This document shows positions 25,375-56,782 of a stretch of 64,000 nt of DNA, in pieces (within the stretch, counting starts at the first letter, position 1; the number at the start of each line of letters is the position of its first letter). Source of the DNA: Sinotaia quadrata (lineage: Eukaryota > Mollusca > Gastropoda > Architaenioglossa > Viviparidae). The DNA lies in assembly GCA_028829895.1 (NCBI GenBank), contig CM054180.1:112705135-112769134 (forward strand), in the 5' to 3' direction. The notes beneath the pieces were generated by a model that was not told where the DNA came from, did not search any database, and saw only the letters and a list, made by a program, of their open reading frames with translations. The position numbers were made by a program, and so were the translations under genes.

Positions 25375-26416
25375 CGTGATAACTGTGACAATAATTATTT
25401 GTTTTTAATATCAATCATATTAAGTATTATTTTAACGAATTGTAAATTAAAGGCAAATATAGATTCAGCACTCTAATGGTCTGAGTATGTCTGCTGTCTG
25501 TCTATCTATCTAGATATCTCTGTCTCTCGCTATCAATAAGTTTCATGTGACAGTTTATTGTCTTTCACATATTTCTTCAAAAAATCATGTGAATTTAAGC
25601 CATTTTAACGTATTTTTTCCTGATATTTTACCTTGATCATAGATTTAGTATCAAGATATAGAGAAAAATAAATTATATTGTTGTGAACTATTCTTTTAGA
25701 TTTAATTAATATTTGCTGTCTCCACTTGTATTATGAGGGATTATCAGGATCAGTTGACAATCTTTCACTAGAAATATACAAAATATAATATTTAAGCCCG
25801 ATCATCAGTAGATGAAATAAACGGAAATATTATTTCCGTATTTTAATATCTTACCACTGATTTTTCACGGGAGTTAAACCTTAATAAAAAGCTGATAAGT
25901 GCTAAAAGGTAGTTTGTCAGACTTTGAAGACAAAGAAGACTCCGTACAGATGAAAATCGCCCTCGTGAGTTTAATGACTGGTCGTTATCATCCAGTACGA
26001 TTTATCAATGGGAATCTGAATTTGATCGAGTGTGAACGTAATAATACATATCGGTCGAACAGCGTTGTAATCCCTAAATGTGGGACTTTAGACACACATT
26101 AAGGAATTAAGTCGCGAAATAGCCTATTGTCACCTTAAGGGGATAACGGGGCACAAGATGCACATGATACGAGGTAATTTCCAAAAAGAGACGAAAAATA
26201 AATTTATTACCGAGGAATACCTAGATTGATTAGTAACCTTGAAGGGACAGTCCGTGAGAAGATAACAAAATTAGTCTCGAGTGAAAGTCAGTAAAAATTG
26301 ACTCTGAAAAACAAACTGAAAGATTTTTAATTAAATGAAAGTACGTCGCTATAAAATGCATTTTGAATATATGATTTCTTTGCAGAGAATTAGTCCTACG
26401 GTTCATTTTCGATTCA

Positions 26417-26730
26417 TTCAATAAGTACCACACATTTTAAACCGAGAATAATTAATAGCAGGTTTCTGAGGTTATTCAATAAGTACCACACATTTTAAAC
26501 CGAGAATAATTAATAGCAGGGTTCTGAGGTTTTTCAATAAGTACCTTACATTTTAAACCGAGAATAATTAATAGCAGGGGTTTGAGGTTATTCAATAAGT
26601 ACCTTACATTTTAAACCGAGAATAATTAATAGCAGGGTTTTGAGGTTATTCAATAAGTACCTTACATTTTAAACCGAGAATAATTAATAGCAGGGTTTTG
26701 AGGTTATTCAATACGTACCTTACCTGGAAA
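26417..26730. repeat. Minisatellite, 58-bp unit, 5 full copies plus a partial
   Basis: Unit starts TTCAATAAGTACC and contains TTTTAAACCGAGAATAATTA then AGCAGGG. Unit starts are at 26417, 26475, 26533, 26591, 26649 and 26707, exactly 58 apart. Confidence 0.97.
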
Positions 26731-26917
26731 CAAAAAAGGTAAAACACCTGTCTGCATTTTATTGTTCAAGTGCAGAAGGAGCAATATACGTGTCGGCATT
26801 GTATTGCTGTAGTACAGAAAGAGGGATTATCGGGCCTGCATTATGTTACTGAAGCACAACGAGTAAAATACCTGTCTGCTTTGTATTGGTGAAGCATAGA
26901 ATGAGTAAAATACGTGT

Positions 26918-26920
26918 GTG

Positions 26921-26991
<71 letters not shown>
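26918..26991. repeat. (TA)n(GA)n compound microsatellite
   Basis: A TATA run joins a GA run. The position corresponds to degraded (GA)-like sequence in unit 1. Confidence 0.95.
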
Positions 26992-26994
<3 letters not shown>

Positions 26995-27509
26995 TTGTGT
27001 GCATCAAAATTTATTAAAACGAAATATACCAAATATAATTTCCTCATATAACTTTTCTTTTCAATTTGGCATGTTCTTCTAACTGTCAGTACAAACTTAG
27101 AGCATATTTAACATCACACTTTCTAAAGTATTCCACTATAGCACTTATTAATAAATATTGGAAAGTGGTTATAAAAAACTTGTATAAAGTATTAGATTGG
27201 TAAGTGTAGAAATAGCTAATGGTTAACTGAAAGAATGTACTGAAGCACTTTATGATAGAATATTAACAGGTGTTCAGATAATATACAAACATGTTAACAT
27301 GTGTTAAGGCAGCTAATGGTGAAATTAAAAAGCACGCTATTTCTGACCAGTGCATGGTCTAGAACTCTAGATATATTTTCATTTCAATTTGAATTATGGG
27401 CCTTGTTTTATCAGACTTAGACTTCATTAATCATAAAATGTTTTTTCTTTGATGTAGTGTGAACTGTTAAAGATCACAATACTTAAGTATAATTTGAAAT
27501 ACATTTTAA

Positions 27510-28500
27510 ACCATGGATACTGTGACAGGACAGAATACACTTTCCCTATTTTAAAATTAAATTTTACTTGTTTAAAAATTATTAAAAAGTATTAAAAATT
27601 ACTTGTTTAATGTCACTTGTCAGCGTGACATGAAATTCGGGTACTGTAGTTTCTGTAAGTACCAGAGTTAAAATAACTAATGAAGAAAATGTGCTAGGAC
27701 TTGCTGATGTAATCTAAACCAGACTTATGTAGATGAATAGGTTTTATTACCCAATGCCTAAGACTTACAAAGAATGAGAAAAACCAATGGACAAGTTTAC
27801 CTGCTGAAATAATGCTATTTTCTAATCATATTGAATTTAGTGTGGCTGAAATTCCAGCCGTGAAACTGAAAGGCAGCTGTTAGCTTAAGGTAAGTTAAAT
27901 GATTAAAAGACAATTGACCTAGAAATATTTTGAGCATTTTTACAGGGAAGAAGCACACTTTCTAGAATTTCTGAGATAGTTAGAATTTCACATTTTCTTT
28001 CTAGTTCCTGGATTATAGTTTTGTTATGATGGTAGTAGACTCAAGAAGTATCTGCCCAGCATATGAGTGTAAGGATAAACTGCACTCTGTTTATGTATGA
28101 GGCAAAAATGATCAACTACAATATGAAGTTTCTGGTATAAGGAAGTTACGGGAAATTGCTACATTATTGTTCTGCTTGAGGGAACACAGAGGATTGCCCA
28201 GATTAGTCTTGAGAGAACAGAGGTTTATGGAACAATCTTAAGCTTGCTAGAGGAGCAATTATAGCAGTGACAATTCTAGTGTGAACAATAAAGTTGTGAC
28301 ATTGTTATGAAAGCAGTTGAAGGGTTATTGTGGCATCATCATTGATGCTTACAGCACCCACATATCCACCAGGTGAGAAAGACGAGTGGTGTCTTCTGGA
28401 CAATTATTAATAACATAAATTAATATTCTCATCACTTGTAATTAGTTATGAATGAATAATAATCATAAACAATAACTAGGATGATTTTGAGCCACACATA
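27510..28500. other. Unit-2-specific block of about 1 kb inside the TRIM-NHR upstream intron
   Basis: Unit 1 runs continuously from a block ending TAATTTGAAATA (about 15480) to TCTGATTTTTCTTAC (about 15538). In unit 2 the same two anchors, near 27500 and 28505, are separated by about 1 kb of unrelated sequence. Its right part carries dispersed repeat copy 2. No coding domain was recognised. Confidence 0.55.
28370..28485 (+). repeat. Dispersed repeat copy 2
   Basis: GACGAGTGGTGTCTTCTGGA, then TTAATAACATAAATTAATA, then CACTTGTAATTAGTTATG. Closely matches 46475-46560. Confidence 0.65.
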
Positions 28501-28764
28501 CGAAGTCTGATTTTTACTCCTGCATTTCAGTTTCCCTAAAGCTTAACTGGTATATCATTATAATAGCAGAAATTATTTTAAGAGCCAGGTATTTAGACCT
28601 GATACGATACTCAATTTTGTAGCAATATATGAAAATGGGAGCATTTTCATAAAAATTATGATGAACCTTTGGTTTAAATATTTATTTGCTAGTTGTAAAT
28701 TTTAGAATCACATTGTGGCACCTCTGGGCACGCCTCATTCAATATGCTTATTATCTATTAATTA

Positions 28765-28832
28765 ACAACAAATAACTAATTACAAGTGATTGAGAATCTT
28801 AATTTATAGTTATTAATAATTCTAATACAATC
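28765..28832 (-). repeat. Dispersed repeat, reversed copy 3
   Basis: On the minus strand reads GAATTATTAATAACTATAAA, then TCAATCACTTGTAATTAGTT. It forms an inverted pair with about 28403-28453, with roughly 310 bases between the arms. Confidence 0.65.
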
Positions 28833-29588
28833 GTACTTATTGAATTACAGATAGTGAGATACATCTAATTGGGGTACGTTATCAAAAAACGATCGATACC
28901 AAACGCATAGTAATTCTAGACACTACAATTCGGCGGAATTTTCAAAATGGCGGACGTTTGGCGACTGTATTAGTCATTGTGTCCTCTCCATTTACAAAAC
29001 TCAATGCTCCACACACGAAACATTATTACAAAATACACAATAACACAAATCATATGGAATTAAATAAAAGTATAGAATAAAAATGTATAACATATCAAAA
29101 TATAAATAAATATGTAAATGTATAACGTGGTAGACATGCGTTAATGTCTAGCTTAACACATAAATGAATGTGTTCAATAGATGATCTTGTTAATAAAGAG
29201 AATTTGAAACCGCGAATGCAACACAAGGGAAACGATTAGCAAACGGAAATGAGTAATATCCAAATGAGTTGTTCCCCTTAGTGAAAACTATGTAAATAGC
29301 ATTGGGTTTACATAATATAACACTATCGAACACAAAATCTAATTAATCGTCTAAAATAACCGTTTTATTTTTACTTTCTGTTGATGAATATTCATTTATG
29401 AATGTTTAGTGATTCTAGTAATAGGCCGAAATCGTAATTAATCGCCTAAACATCAGCATAGCGCAAATTGAACCCGAAAGTAGACAAACATAATATTATA
29501 TGCTGAATAATTTGTTTTGTATCATCATTAACGAAAACTTAATGTTTTATTCCTGTCACATACAATAGCGTAGGATAATTTAACTTAC

Positions 29589-29697
29589 AAGTTTATAGAA
29601 CTCGGACGATAGTCGCTTATCTAAAGTTAATTTAAACTTACATGTTTTTAGAACTCGGATTATAATAATCGCTTGTCCAAAAATCGGAAACACAACC
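29589..29697 (-). other. Candidate duplicated 5' non-coding exon of TRIM-NHR gene 2
   Basis: Two adjacent minus-strand blocks (CGAGTTCTATAAACTT and CCGAGTTCTAAAAACAT) each end at GTAAGTT, with donors at 29588-29583 and 29641-29636. Unit 1 has one such block. They could be alternative first exons. Confidence 0.4.
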
Positions 29698-31920
29698 GGT
29701 GGGCAAGCTAGGTTACAAGGTCAGCGTGCTTTACCTCCCCGTTCATACAACTTTCAGGCGTGACCTCGAACCGGGATCAGCTTTTACATTTCTGGTGGTG
29801 TGTTTCAGGGCTAGGAGGTGAGGGGAGGGTCATCGCACAATCCGTTTATTGCTCATACACTGGCTGTCATTCCCACCACGTTCGCCCGAACACACATACA
29901 CACACACGCGCGCGTTGCGCGCTGACCCAGCTCTGCCTGAAGGTTTTTGTTAAAATGTTACATTCCAGCATGTTTAGAGACCCTGTACCAGCATGAGGAT
30001 TTAAAGTTTAAACATTACTTTTCAACATTCACCTATGCTGACGACAGACTGGTTGCCCAGATTTACTCTTCAGTCTCCTAAATTAACTCCCGTAGTTTTG
30101 GATATCAAATTTATACAACAAAAGATAAATTATCGTTCCACAGTCCAACAATTATTTTAGAATTAGAGTCGCGAATACATTTAAAATCTAGCCACTCTAT
30201 TATCTGGCCTCACGTTAGTAGAAAATAGCAATAATACAATTTCAAACACAACAACATTCTTAATAAAATACAGAGTAAAATATCTTTAAAATTCAATGTG
30301 TTTACCTTGTCTTAGCACAAAGGGTTTTTCTTGAACAATTCACGGATATGTGATGCCTCTCGCAAAATGTCTTAAGCGCTGTTTCCTCCTGAATGCCGCT
30401 TAGAACCCGGTTCAGAGTATTTAAAGGCACATATGAATTTATGGCGGGAAATCTATGGGTCAAGCATCAGGCTTGGACGTGACCCACTATCTGCAATTGT
30501 TCGAGCACAATTACGTAATGCTTGCGAGCTCCCCTTGACTGTGAGTACCCTACATGCATCAGAGCGTGATGGTTACGTCACTGCTTGGGAAGCTGGTACC
30601 AGAAATATCAGTTATGCATGGGACGCAGTTTCAACAACAACAAAAAAAATCGCTTAACACCACAGTAAGACTAATTATGGGTTAGGAGGTCAAGTATAAT
30701 TTGGCCTTGACTCCATTACACATTTCAAAAGGGCAGTGACAACTTTCCATCTTTCCCTATGGCGCACAGTGTACTCACTGTACTGTGACAGCACGCCTTT
30801 TGGAAGGTTGGTTGGTTATGTAGGGGACGCTTCCGGCTTCCACTGCTTTCGCGTTTAGGGAGGTAAGGAGAGGGCGGGGGAGGTGCCGTTCTGCTGCATG
30901 CGCTCGTTGCGAAAACATGTCTGGCCGGCAAAGGCGAACTCCAAACTCGGTAATCCGTGGGTTGGAGTTGATGTTGATGTTGTTCCTGGCGGTGGCGTAG
31001 ATGTAGCCATTCCTGGTGTTATGGTGAGGGGGGTGTCCTACACAGCCCAGGCTAGTAACACACCAGATCTATACCCAGTGTGTACATGCACCCGGGTTGT
31101 TCAACCTCCCGACCTCCTCACTGGTGGCGTTGTTGTTGTTGTTGTGGCTGTCTCCGGTGTCCGTTGGGATGTCTGAAGGTGGGCGCTTGTAGCCAGTACA
31201 AATGGTCGAGCAACAGTTGAATCATGTCGGCCATTGGATGGTTAAAAAACCCAAATAATAGTATGGCCATTGTTGTTGTTGTCGTTGATGTCCGTGTTGT
31301 TGTGGTTGTTGTTGAGGGCGCTGTTGTCGCCTCGGAATATGTGGTGGTAAGCGCCGTCTTTTCTCTTTTTTGGCTCTGTTCTGGTGTTGATGGTGTGGGC
31401 TGGCATTCTGTTGGTGGTGGTGGTCCAGGCGGCGTCGCTGAGAGACGACTTTTATCTACGTGTAGTCGGATGCGTACGCGGGCCAGACAATGCTGAGTCA
31501 CGTCCGCACCGACAAAGATTTCTTTGTTGAAACGTGTGTGGTTGTGAGACGTCCACACTGCATGCCGATATTCGGACAGCAGGGCTAAGATTACTTTTGC
31601 CAGTGGACCTGCTTGTGTGCTTTCCCCAAAGGGACTTGCTAAGGGTGGGAGGGGGTGGCCTAGACTTGGCCTAGTTTTCAAGGCATGCACCCACGCGATT
31701 GAACGTGGAACACACTGATAGAATAAATGTTCTACTGTCTCACAAACCACAGGAGGTATTACGAGACGGTTCTCAAGCAATAGAAGCCTATTAAATATTA
31801 AAAATTTTTTAGACATAGTCTTGAGATATATAACAACATCTATTATAGTCCCCTACAATCTTACACTGGATACCTCAGACACAGCTCGCAACGTAGCCTA
31901 AAGGGGTGCTCTGGTTTCAG
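29698..31920. mobile_element. GC-richer retroelement debris
   Basis: Composition jumps relative to the flanks at about 29698, where homology to unit 1 stops. The block contains the minus-strand zinc-finger fragment at 31118-31816 and a sequence at about 30815-30852 that is the inverted match of 2433-2468. Both suggest the right half is a non-LTR element in minus orientation. Open frames at 29760-29996 and 30433-30657 (plus) have no recognised domain. Confidence 0.45.
31118..31816 (-). pseudogene. Non-LTR retrotransposon C-terminal fragment (zf-RVT-like)
   Basis: The minus-strand frame contains RLVIPPVVCETVEHLFYQC, resembling the zinc-binding segment that follows the RT in many non-LTR polyproteins (Cys...Glu-Thr-x2-His-Leu-Phe-x2-Cys). 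It is followed by a Trp/His-rich stretch (ALLSEYRHAVWTSHNHTRF) seen after that segment. The rest is Pro/Thr/Gln low complexity from GTT-type repeats and may be untranslated. No RT domain is attached, so it is a fragment. Confidence 0.5.
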
Positions 31921-32011
31921 TGTGAAATTTAACCCCCAAAACCGGTGCCGGTAATCTGCCTCCACTTAGTCACTCACTGGGTATGAGTTGGGAGCTGCGT
32001 ACCTGCTTCTA

Positions 32012-32013
<2 letters not shown>

Positions 32014-32075
<62 letters not shown>
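32014..32075. repeat. (CA)n microsatellite
   Basis: Uninterrupted CA run about 310 bases upstream of the lectin gene A start codon. Confidence 0.97.
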
Positions 32076-32078
<3 letters not shown>

Positions 32079-32164
32079 TCATACTCTCATAATCTGTGTA
32101 TGTACGTGTATAGAATATGTGTGTGTGCATATTAATGTGTCAAAGCACACTGTGAGAGAGAGAG

Positions 32165-32387
32165 ATCCAAGGTAACCGGTCAAATCCAATTTAGGAACTT
32201 TACTTTTGAAATATGATTAGCGCATTCCTCGAGTGGTGACGTGGGAAATTGGGATGCCTCTTGACTGTAGGAAATGACGTCATAGATAACGTAATTTTCA
32301 AGTCCGTGTAGATTCTCTTCTTTCAAAAATATTCTTCGTGTATTGTAACAACTAAAATAAATTAATAAAATTTCAAGTTCATTTATA
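32165..32387 (+). promoter_or_regulatory. Conserved promoter-proximal region of lectin gene A
   Basis: From ATCCAAGGTAAC to the start codon this aligns well with 56088-56337 upstream of lectin gene B, whereas sequence further upstream does not. It holds a perfect palindromic CRE/ATF site TGACGTCA at 32275-32282 (113 bases before the ATG). A second site, TGACGTGG followed by GAAATTGGGATGC, lies at 32237-32261. Both are conserved in gene B. bZIP control is an inference from these motifs. Confidence 0.55.
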
Positions 32388-51612
<19,225 letters not shown>

Positions 51613-51814
51613 TGTAAGTAAAAAGTTTGTATTAATAATTGTATATTGAATATAAAATAAAAATATCAATTACTTATTTCCACCAGAAGATACGTTGCTT
51701 TTCGAGTAAGATCGGTTTAATCATTCAGTCGTTCCATTAATTTATATTGTTTTCATTTTACACGAATTTCTAAAGATATGAAATCACCGTATCTTTCTTT
51801 CTCTCTCTTCCCCC

Positions 51815-51877
<63 letters not shown>

Positions 51878-51897
51878 TACACACAAAAACAAAACAC

Positions 51898-51937
<40 letters not shown>

Positions 51938-52168
51938 GCACAAAAGACCCTTACTCTCAAACAAATTTGCACAACAATGAGACGTAGTAATCTTAGAAGT
52001 ATACACTAAAGACACTTGGGAATGTAGAGAATATAGGATGTAAAACAAGGAATTAATATATCCCTCAAACATGTTAAACAATGTATGTTAGATAGATATG
52101 GATGGATGGATGGATGGACGGACAGGTAAGCAGACTGACAGACATCTAACTCACTATCTATCTACTTT

Positions 52169-52231
<63 letters not shown>

Positions 52232-53354
52232 GTCTGTCTGTCTGTCTCTGTCTGTCTCTATGTCTCTTTGACTCTCTGTCTACCTATATAATATATATCT
52301 ATCAGTTCTATATGTATCTGATGAAATCAACAATACATACTTTCAGGATTCCGCCTTGTTCATTGAAAGAAATATTCCGGGAATTAGACGTAGTAGGCCT
52401 ACGTCAAATCGAATTACGTTTTGCACTGCACTTCTGTATTTCCTCATATTAAGTATTTGAAGTTACTTACATCTTAAATCTGTCCTTGATTTCTAGGCTT
52501 CTTACTGACATCTACAGAGTGTTAAAGTGGAATTAGAAAATATAATTTGTGCCTAACAAAAAGGTAAATTATGAGCGGAACAGCAATAAGAATAAGAACC
52601 GTAACTTACTTTAGATTTAATATGTGTGTTGTGTCTCTAATCTCACTGTAGTGAAACTGTTTTATATTATTTGAAATAAATACTTTACACTTTTGCAGAA
52701 TTATACTGGTAAATTGTTATAACAGTATTTATATTTGGCAGCATTATATTCGATGTTATATATTATATAGTTGTTTTTGAAATACATAATTACCTTTTGT
52801 AAACATTACACATTTTCAATTTTACTCTGGTATACGTAAGTTCATTTGTAAACATTATACAAACTTTCAATATTAAAGGGTCTATTTGTATTTTTTTAGT
52901 CGGTGTTTTTTTTGTTTTGTTTTGTTTTTTTTTGTTTCCTAGGTAAGATGTTGAATAGTCTATAATTAATTACTTTCCTAAAGGATATGTATTACACTAA
53001 TGCTATGGTGACGTAATTTTTAATTTACGACTTTTTCAAGCTAGTACAAAATGATATCGTTTTTAAAATTCATGTATTTTGTTTCTTAGAGTGTGAAGCG
53101 GAGTTAACTTTGCTGAAGTAGAATTTACTAAACTTGTAGACCTTTAAAGGGCAAAGCGATGGGATACTTTTGTTTTGTTAGAGACAGTGCTGCCTGCTTG
53201 GGGTGAAAGGTGCAGAGTTTACAGAAAAGATTAATTGATACTACTAAAAAAAAAATATCCAGCGGAACAAACATGCTTAAAAACCAGCCTTATGTCGACC
53301 CACAGCATTAAGCAGACAAATATGTGGTATGCCTAAGTCTTGTACTATTTATTT
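51613..53354. other. 3' flank of lectin gene A, microsatellite-rich, no further gene
   Basis: Contains a (CT)n run (51818-51872), a (CA)n run (51902-51933) and a (TCTA)n run (52152-52250), then AT-rich sequence. It may include the 3' UTR; a polyadenylation signal cannot be assigned with confidence because AATAAA hexamers are common here. Confidence 0.5.
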
Positions 53355-53362
53355 GTATATAT

Positions 53363-53560
53363 AAGGGGTGCACAAACGTTTTAGGCCAGAGGGCCAAATT
53401 TCCAATTGATAGTGCGTTGAGGGCCGACACATGGAGGGCTCAGTAGAAAAAACAACACAAATAGTGAAATAATATGCTTTACATTCGTAATAAAGGTAAC
53501 ATCCAAAAGTCTTCCGGGCCGCATAGAGCCCTGTCTCAGGTCACGGTTTGTACACCCCTG
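53363..53560. mobile_element. hAT MITE, 198 bp, with 8-bp target duplication
   Basis: Ends are AAGGGGTGCACAAAC (left) and GTTTGTACACCCCTG (right), a 15-base terminal inverted repeat with two or three mismatches. GTATATAT stands on both sides (53355-53362 and 53561-53568). The right subterminal region matches that of the transposon ending at 816. No coding capacity: a non-autonomous derivative of that hAT family. Confidence 0.93.
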
Positions 53561-53679
53561 GTATATATAAAACCTCATTTGGCCATTTTCTCTCTTTCTG
53601 TTATATTTATTGTAGTTACCTTTGATATTTCATATTCCAATAATGTTTCCTGTGAATTCAAGTTGTTTTGAAGGTTGTA

Positions 53680-54329
53680 TATATACACACTGAGGTCCAC
53701 CTAATGCTGGTTTTTAAAGCATTGTCTACCTAACAGCAAAGGTCGTTCACAAATATTATAGTCACCATTCACGTATGTTTACATACAAATATTCATTGGA
53801 TTAACTCAGGTATTTTGGTACTTTAATTTTGAAACATCATGAAGCACACAGCAGTTTATTCAGATCTAGTTTTGTGTCTACCGAAGATTTTTCCATTCTT
53901 TCAAGTAAATGTAAATTATTCAAATGATTGTTTTAAAGTCTTTCCATTAACATTTTCAATATTTTCCTGGATTCACACACGGGCACACAAACAGACACAT
54001 AATCCTAAACACACATAGTCACACACTCGCACACACAGACGACACTCAAACCCATATGCATGCACTTGCTCGCACACAGAAAAGTGTTTATGTAATGAAA
54101 AATTATGTAGAGAAAAAAATAGAGACATAAAGAGAATATATTTTACAAACTGTAAGCAAATAGTAGCATATAATTCAAAACGTAATTTACATTCTGACTG
54201 AAATGATTAAACCTTGTTATTTGACAAAGGAATTGCAGTGATGTTTGTTTTTTTCAAGATTATTCTCAGTATTATAAACAGCTCGTTAAATCGTCCATTT
54301 CTTGCCGTTGAACAGAAGTCAAATGTAGT
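53680..54329 (-). other. 3' flank of the truncated TRIM-NHR copy 3
   Basis: Aligns in patches with 5550-6123 and 19600-20184. It holds a CA-rich, interrupted tract at 53970-54080. Confidence 0.5.
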
Positions 54330-55282
54330 TCACTGGATAGATGATACAGGAAGAGTAGATACCTGTAAATGTGAAATAAATTTTACATATAACAGCAGTT
54401 TATTACACGAACATTTGCATAATTATCAAATGAAAAATTAATTGCTACATAATTTCAAATGAAGAAAAACTAAAATTATACACACTATAGTGTTTAATCA
54501 AAACTTCAATACTCTTTTGTTGAGTCACATTGATCTAATTAACCCAGATTCAAACGTGTTCAGTCATATTTATTCGTGTTCACAAATGTTCAATACAAGA
54601 TTTAAATTTTTAAATTTTTAATAAAACTTATTATTGAGTTAAATTCAATAATATTTCTGGCAGATGAAAACAGTGTTTAAAGTGAGGGTATACTGAAATG
54701 CACAAACCTTGTTGAGGAAATAAAATAGATCAAACATTGCGTAACACGGCTGTGCCACATTCTTTGCCTTAACTCCTTGGTCTTTGCCGTCCACGTACAC
54801 ATGAAGAGAGTGGGATGTATCAACCATCACACCAAGACGACTTCCGGCTTTAACAGTCTTTAAGGCAGGACATGAGTACTCTTTAGTCTAAAAGAAAACG
54901 TTATTTAAAACTTCCATGCATTTAGTCATTTTTCTATATGTAGATAATAGATGTATGCACACCATAATACAAATAGATAAACAAAACAAAAAAGCAGCTA
55001 AGAAACAAGAACAGGAATAAAGCATGCACAATTTCGAAAATCCTGTAGAGTTAAAAATTGTAATTAAAAGATTAAAAAATACTCACTAAAAACTCTATAC
55101 AGTACCATTAGCTACATAAGTCATGTATAAAATCAGATTCTAAATATTTCATTTAATTTAACTTCCTCAACTCTATTCACATCTGGAAGGTAGCTGTGTA
55201 TATTGTCTAAAGTGCAGTTTAATGATGAAATACATTGAACCAAAATGCACACTTCCATGTGACGATGCAAAGAGTGTTTGCT
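54330..55282 (-). pseudogene. Truncated TRIM-NHR copy 3 (last two exons only)
   Basis: Exon 4 (54887-54708, 60 codons) and exon 5 (54362-54330, ending VSTLPVSSIQ) keep splice sites and open frames matching genes 1 and 2, including LGVMVDTSHSLHVYVDGKDQ. Homology to intron 3 continues to about 55282, ending after GATGCAAAGAGTGTTTGCT, and then stops abruptly. The RBCC exon and NHR exons 2-3 are absent from the window. Without them the NHR cannot fold as in the paralogues, so this is taken as a pseudogene, although the remaining exons show no disabling change. Confidence 0.85.
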
Positions 55283-56087
55283 ACTGTGATGCTCAGAAGT
55301 CACACTTTCATAACGTAAAGAGAATTAGCATAGTGGTGTATATGATCATCTATTTTTTCATGCTTCTTAATGAGCTAAGTCCAATGGAAAGGATGATTTC
55401 TGAAATGGAAATTAGTATGTAGTTGCAAGCACAACTGAATGACTGAAGGATGGGGCTGGAGGGTGACATCTGACTAAAGAGATCTTCCAGTTGGAAGCTT
55501 AAGTACATAAGCCACAAACATGAAACAGTGACTGGGAGGGTGAAATGAATGACACAAAGTCAGTAAAAATAAGTCAGTATCAAACCCTTTTCAAATTACT
55601 TGCAATCGATATTCAAAGTCCGGTTCTAAAGGCAAACCGTGAGCTGTGGGGTGAGTTGTCAGGAACAATAATGTGAGAATGAATTTAGAATAATTTATGT
55701 GTTAGAATCATTGTTTCAATGTATTGATTTTGACATATTGAATATTTTTGATTGATTAATTGATATGTATACATTAGACTAACTATGTATTATGTTGTAT
55801 AACAAGGTGTATCGAGTGAAGTGTGTATGAGAGCTAACAGTTCTCTTGGAGACATGTAAGTTCTGTGTGTGTGTATGTGTGTATAGGTGTGTATGTGTGT
55901 TTATGTATGTGTGTATGTGTGTGGGGTGTGCATGTGTGTGTGTGTGTGTGTATGTGTAAGTGTGTTCTGTGTGATTGTCAGAGAGAGAGTACAAGAAACA
56001 GACGAAAAAAATAACATATACTCACACATTCTCAAGCTTGTGAATGTGTGCGTATTAATATGCGTAATCACTTCGTAAGAGAGAAAT
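55283..56087. other. Spacer between the TRIM-NHR breakpoint and lectin gene B
   Basis: Sequence with no counterpart elsewhere in the window and no recognised coding domain. It contains a (TG)n-rich tract at 55866-55952. Confidence 0.5.
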
Positions 56088-56337
56088 CCAAGGTAACTGG
56101 TCATATCCAATTTTTATAATTTAATTTAGAATCAGTAATATTTTAAAAATATGATTCAGCGCAGTCGTCGAGTGATGACGTGGGGAAATTGGGATGCTTC
56201 TTGACTCTCAGAAATGACGTCATAGATAACGTAATTTTCGAGTTCGTGTTGATTCTCTGCCTTTAAAAAATGTTCGTCGCCTTTTGCATTTATTGTAACT
56301 ACTAAAATAAATTAATAAAATTTAAAGTTTCTTCACA
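56088..56337 (+). promoter_or_regulatory. Conserved promoter-proximal region of lectin gene B
   Basis: Aligned with 32165-32387. Keeps the CRE TGACGTCA at 56215-56222 (123 bases before the ATG) and the TGACGTGG then GGAAATTGGGATGC block near 56176-56198. Confidence 0.55.
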
Positions 56338-56729
56338 ATGCTAATTATCCTCGCTGTTCGGCTTTTATTCATGTTAGGTGAGTTGTTTATTTTAAGTTTA
56401 ATCCTAGAAGTAAATGTATAAATAAAAGAAGAATTTCCTGAAAAGTACAAATTAATTGTAATAAATTTATTTTCCTGAAAAGTACAATATACAATGTTAT
56501 AAATTCTGTAAAAGAATCGATTATCTTCTACTTTAAAATGTACTTACAAGAATAACCGTTTGTGTTAATTGCTGCATATCTGTGGTTTTTCATTTTATTG
56601 AACTCGCACCAACCTATCATTATTTAATTATTAAAATAATTGTTGCATCTTACGCCTGCGTGCACGTGATCAGATGAAAATGGCAGGTTTTCTTTTGAAA
56701 ATGAATATGAACTGTGAATGAGAGAGCAA

Positions 56730-56782
<53 letters not shown>

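Larger units (their letters stand above)
25385..29588 (-). other. Probable 5'-UTR intron and upstream region of TRIM-NHR gene 2
   Basis: Starts at the conserved acceptor upstream of the ATG (exon edge 25382) and reaches the donor at 29583-29588. It is colinear with 14549-17060 in unit 1 but carries extra blocks: unassigned sequence at about 25890-26415, a 58-bp minisatellite, and about 1 kb at 27510-28500. An open frame at 25899-26102 shows no known motif. Confidence 0.5.

Noticed and set aside
25899..26102. 67-codon plus-strand frame upstream of TRIM-NHR gene 2
   Set aside because: Reads like plausible protein but has no paralogue in unit 1, no domain and no splice partner.
30433..30657. 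74-codon plus-strand frame in the GC-rich island
   Set aside because: No motif, and it lies in retroelement debris; not supported as a gene.
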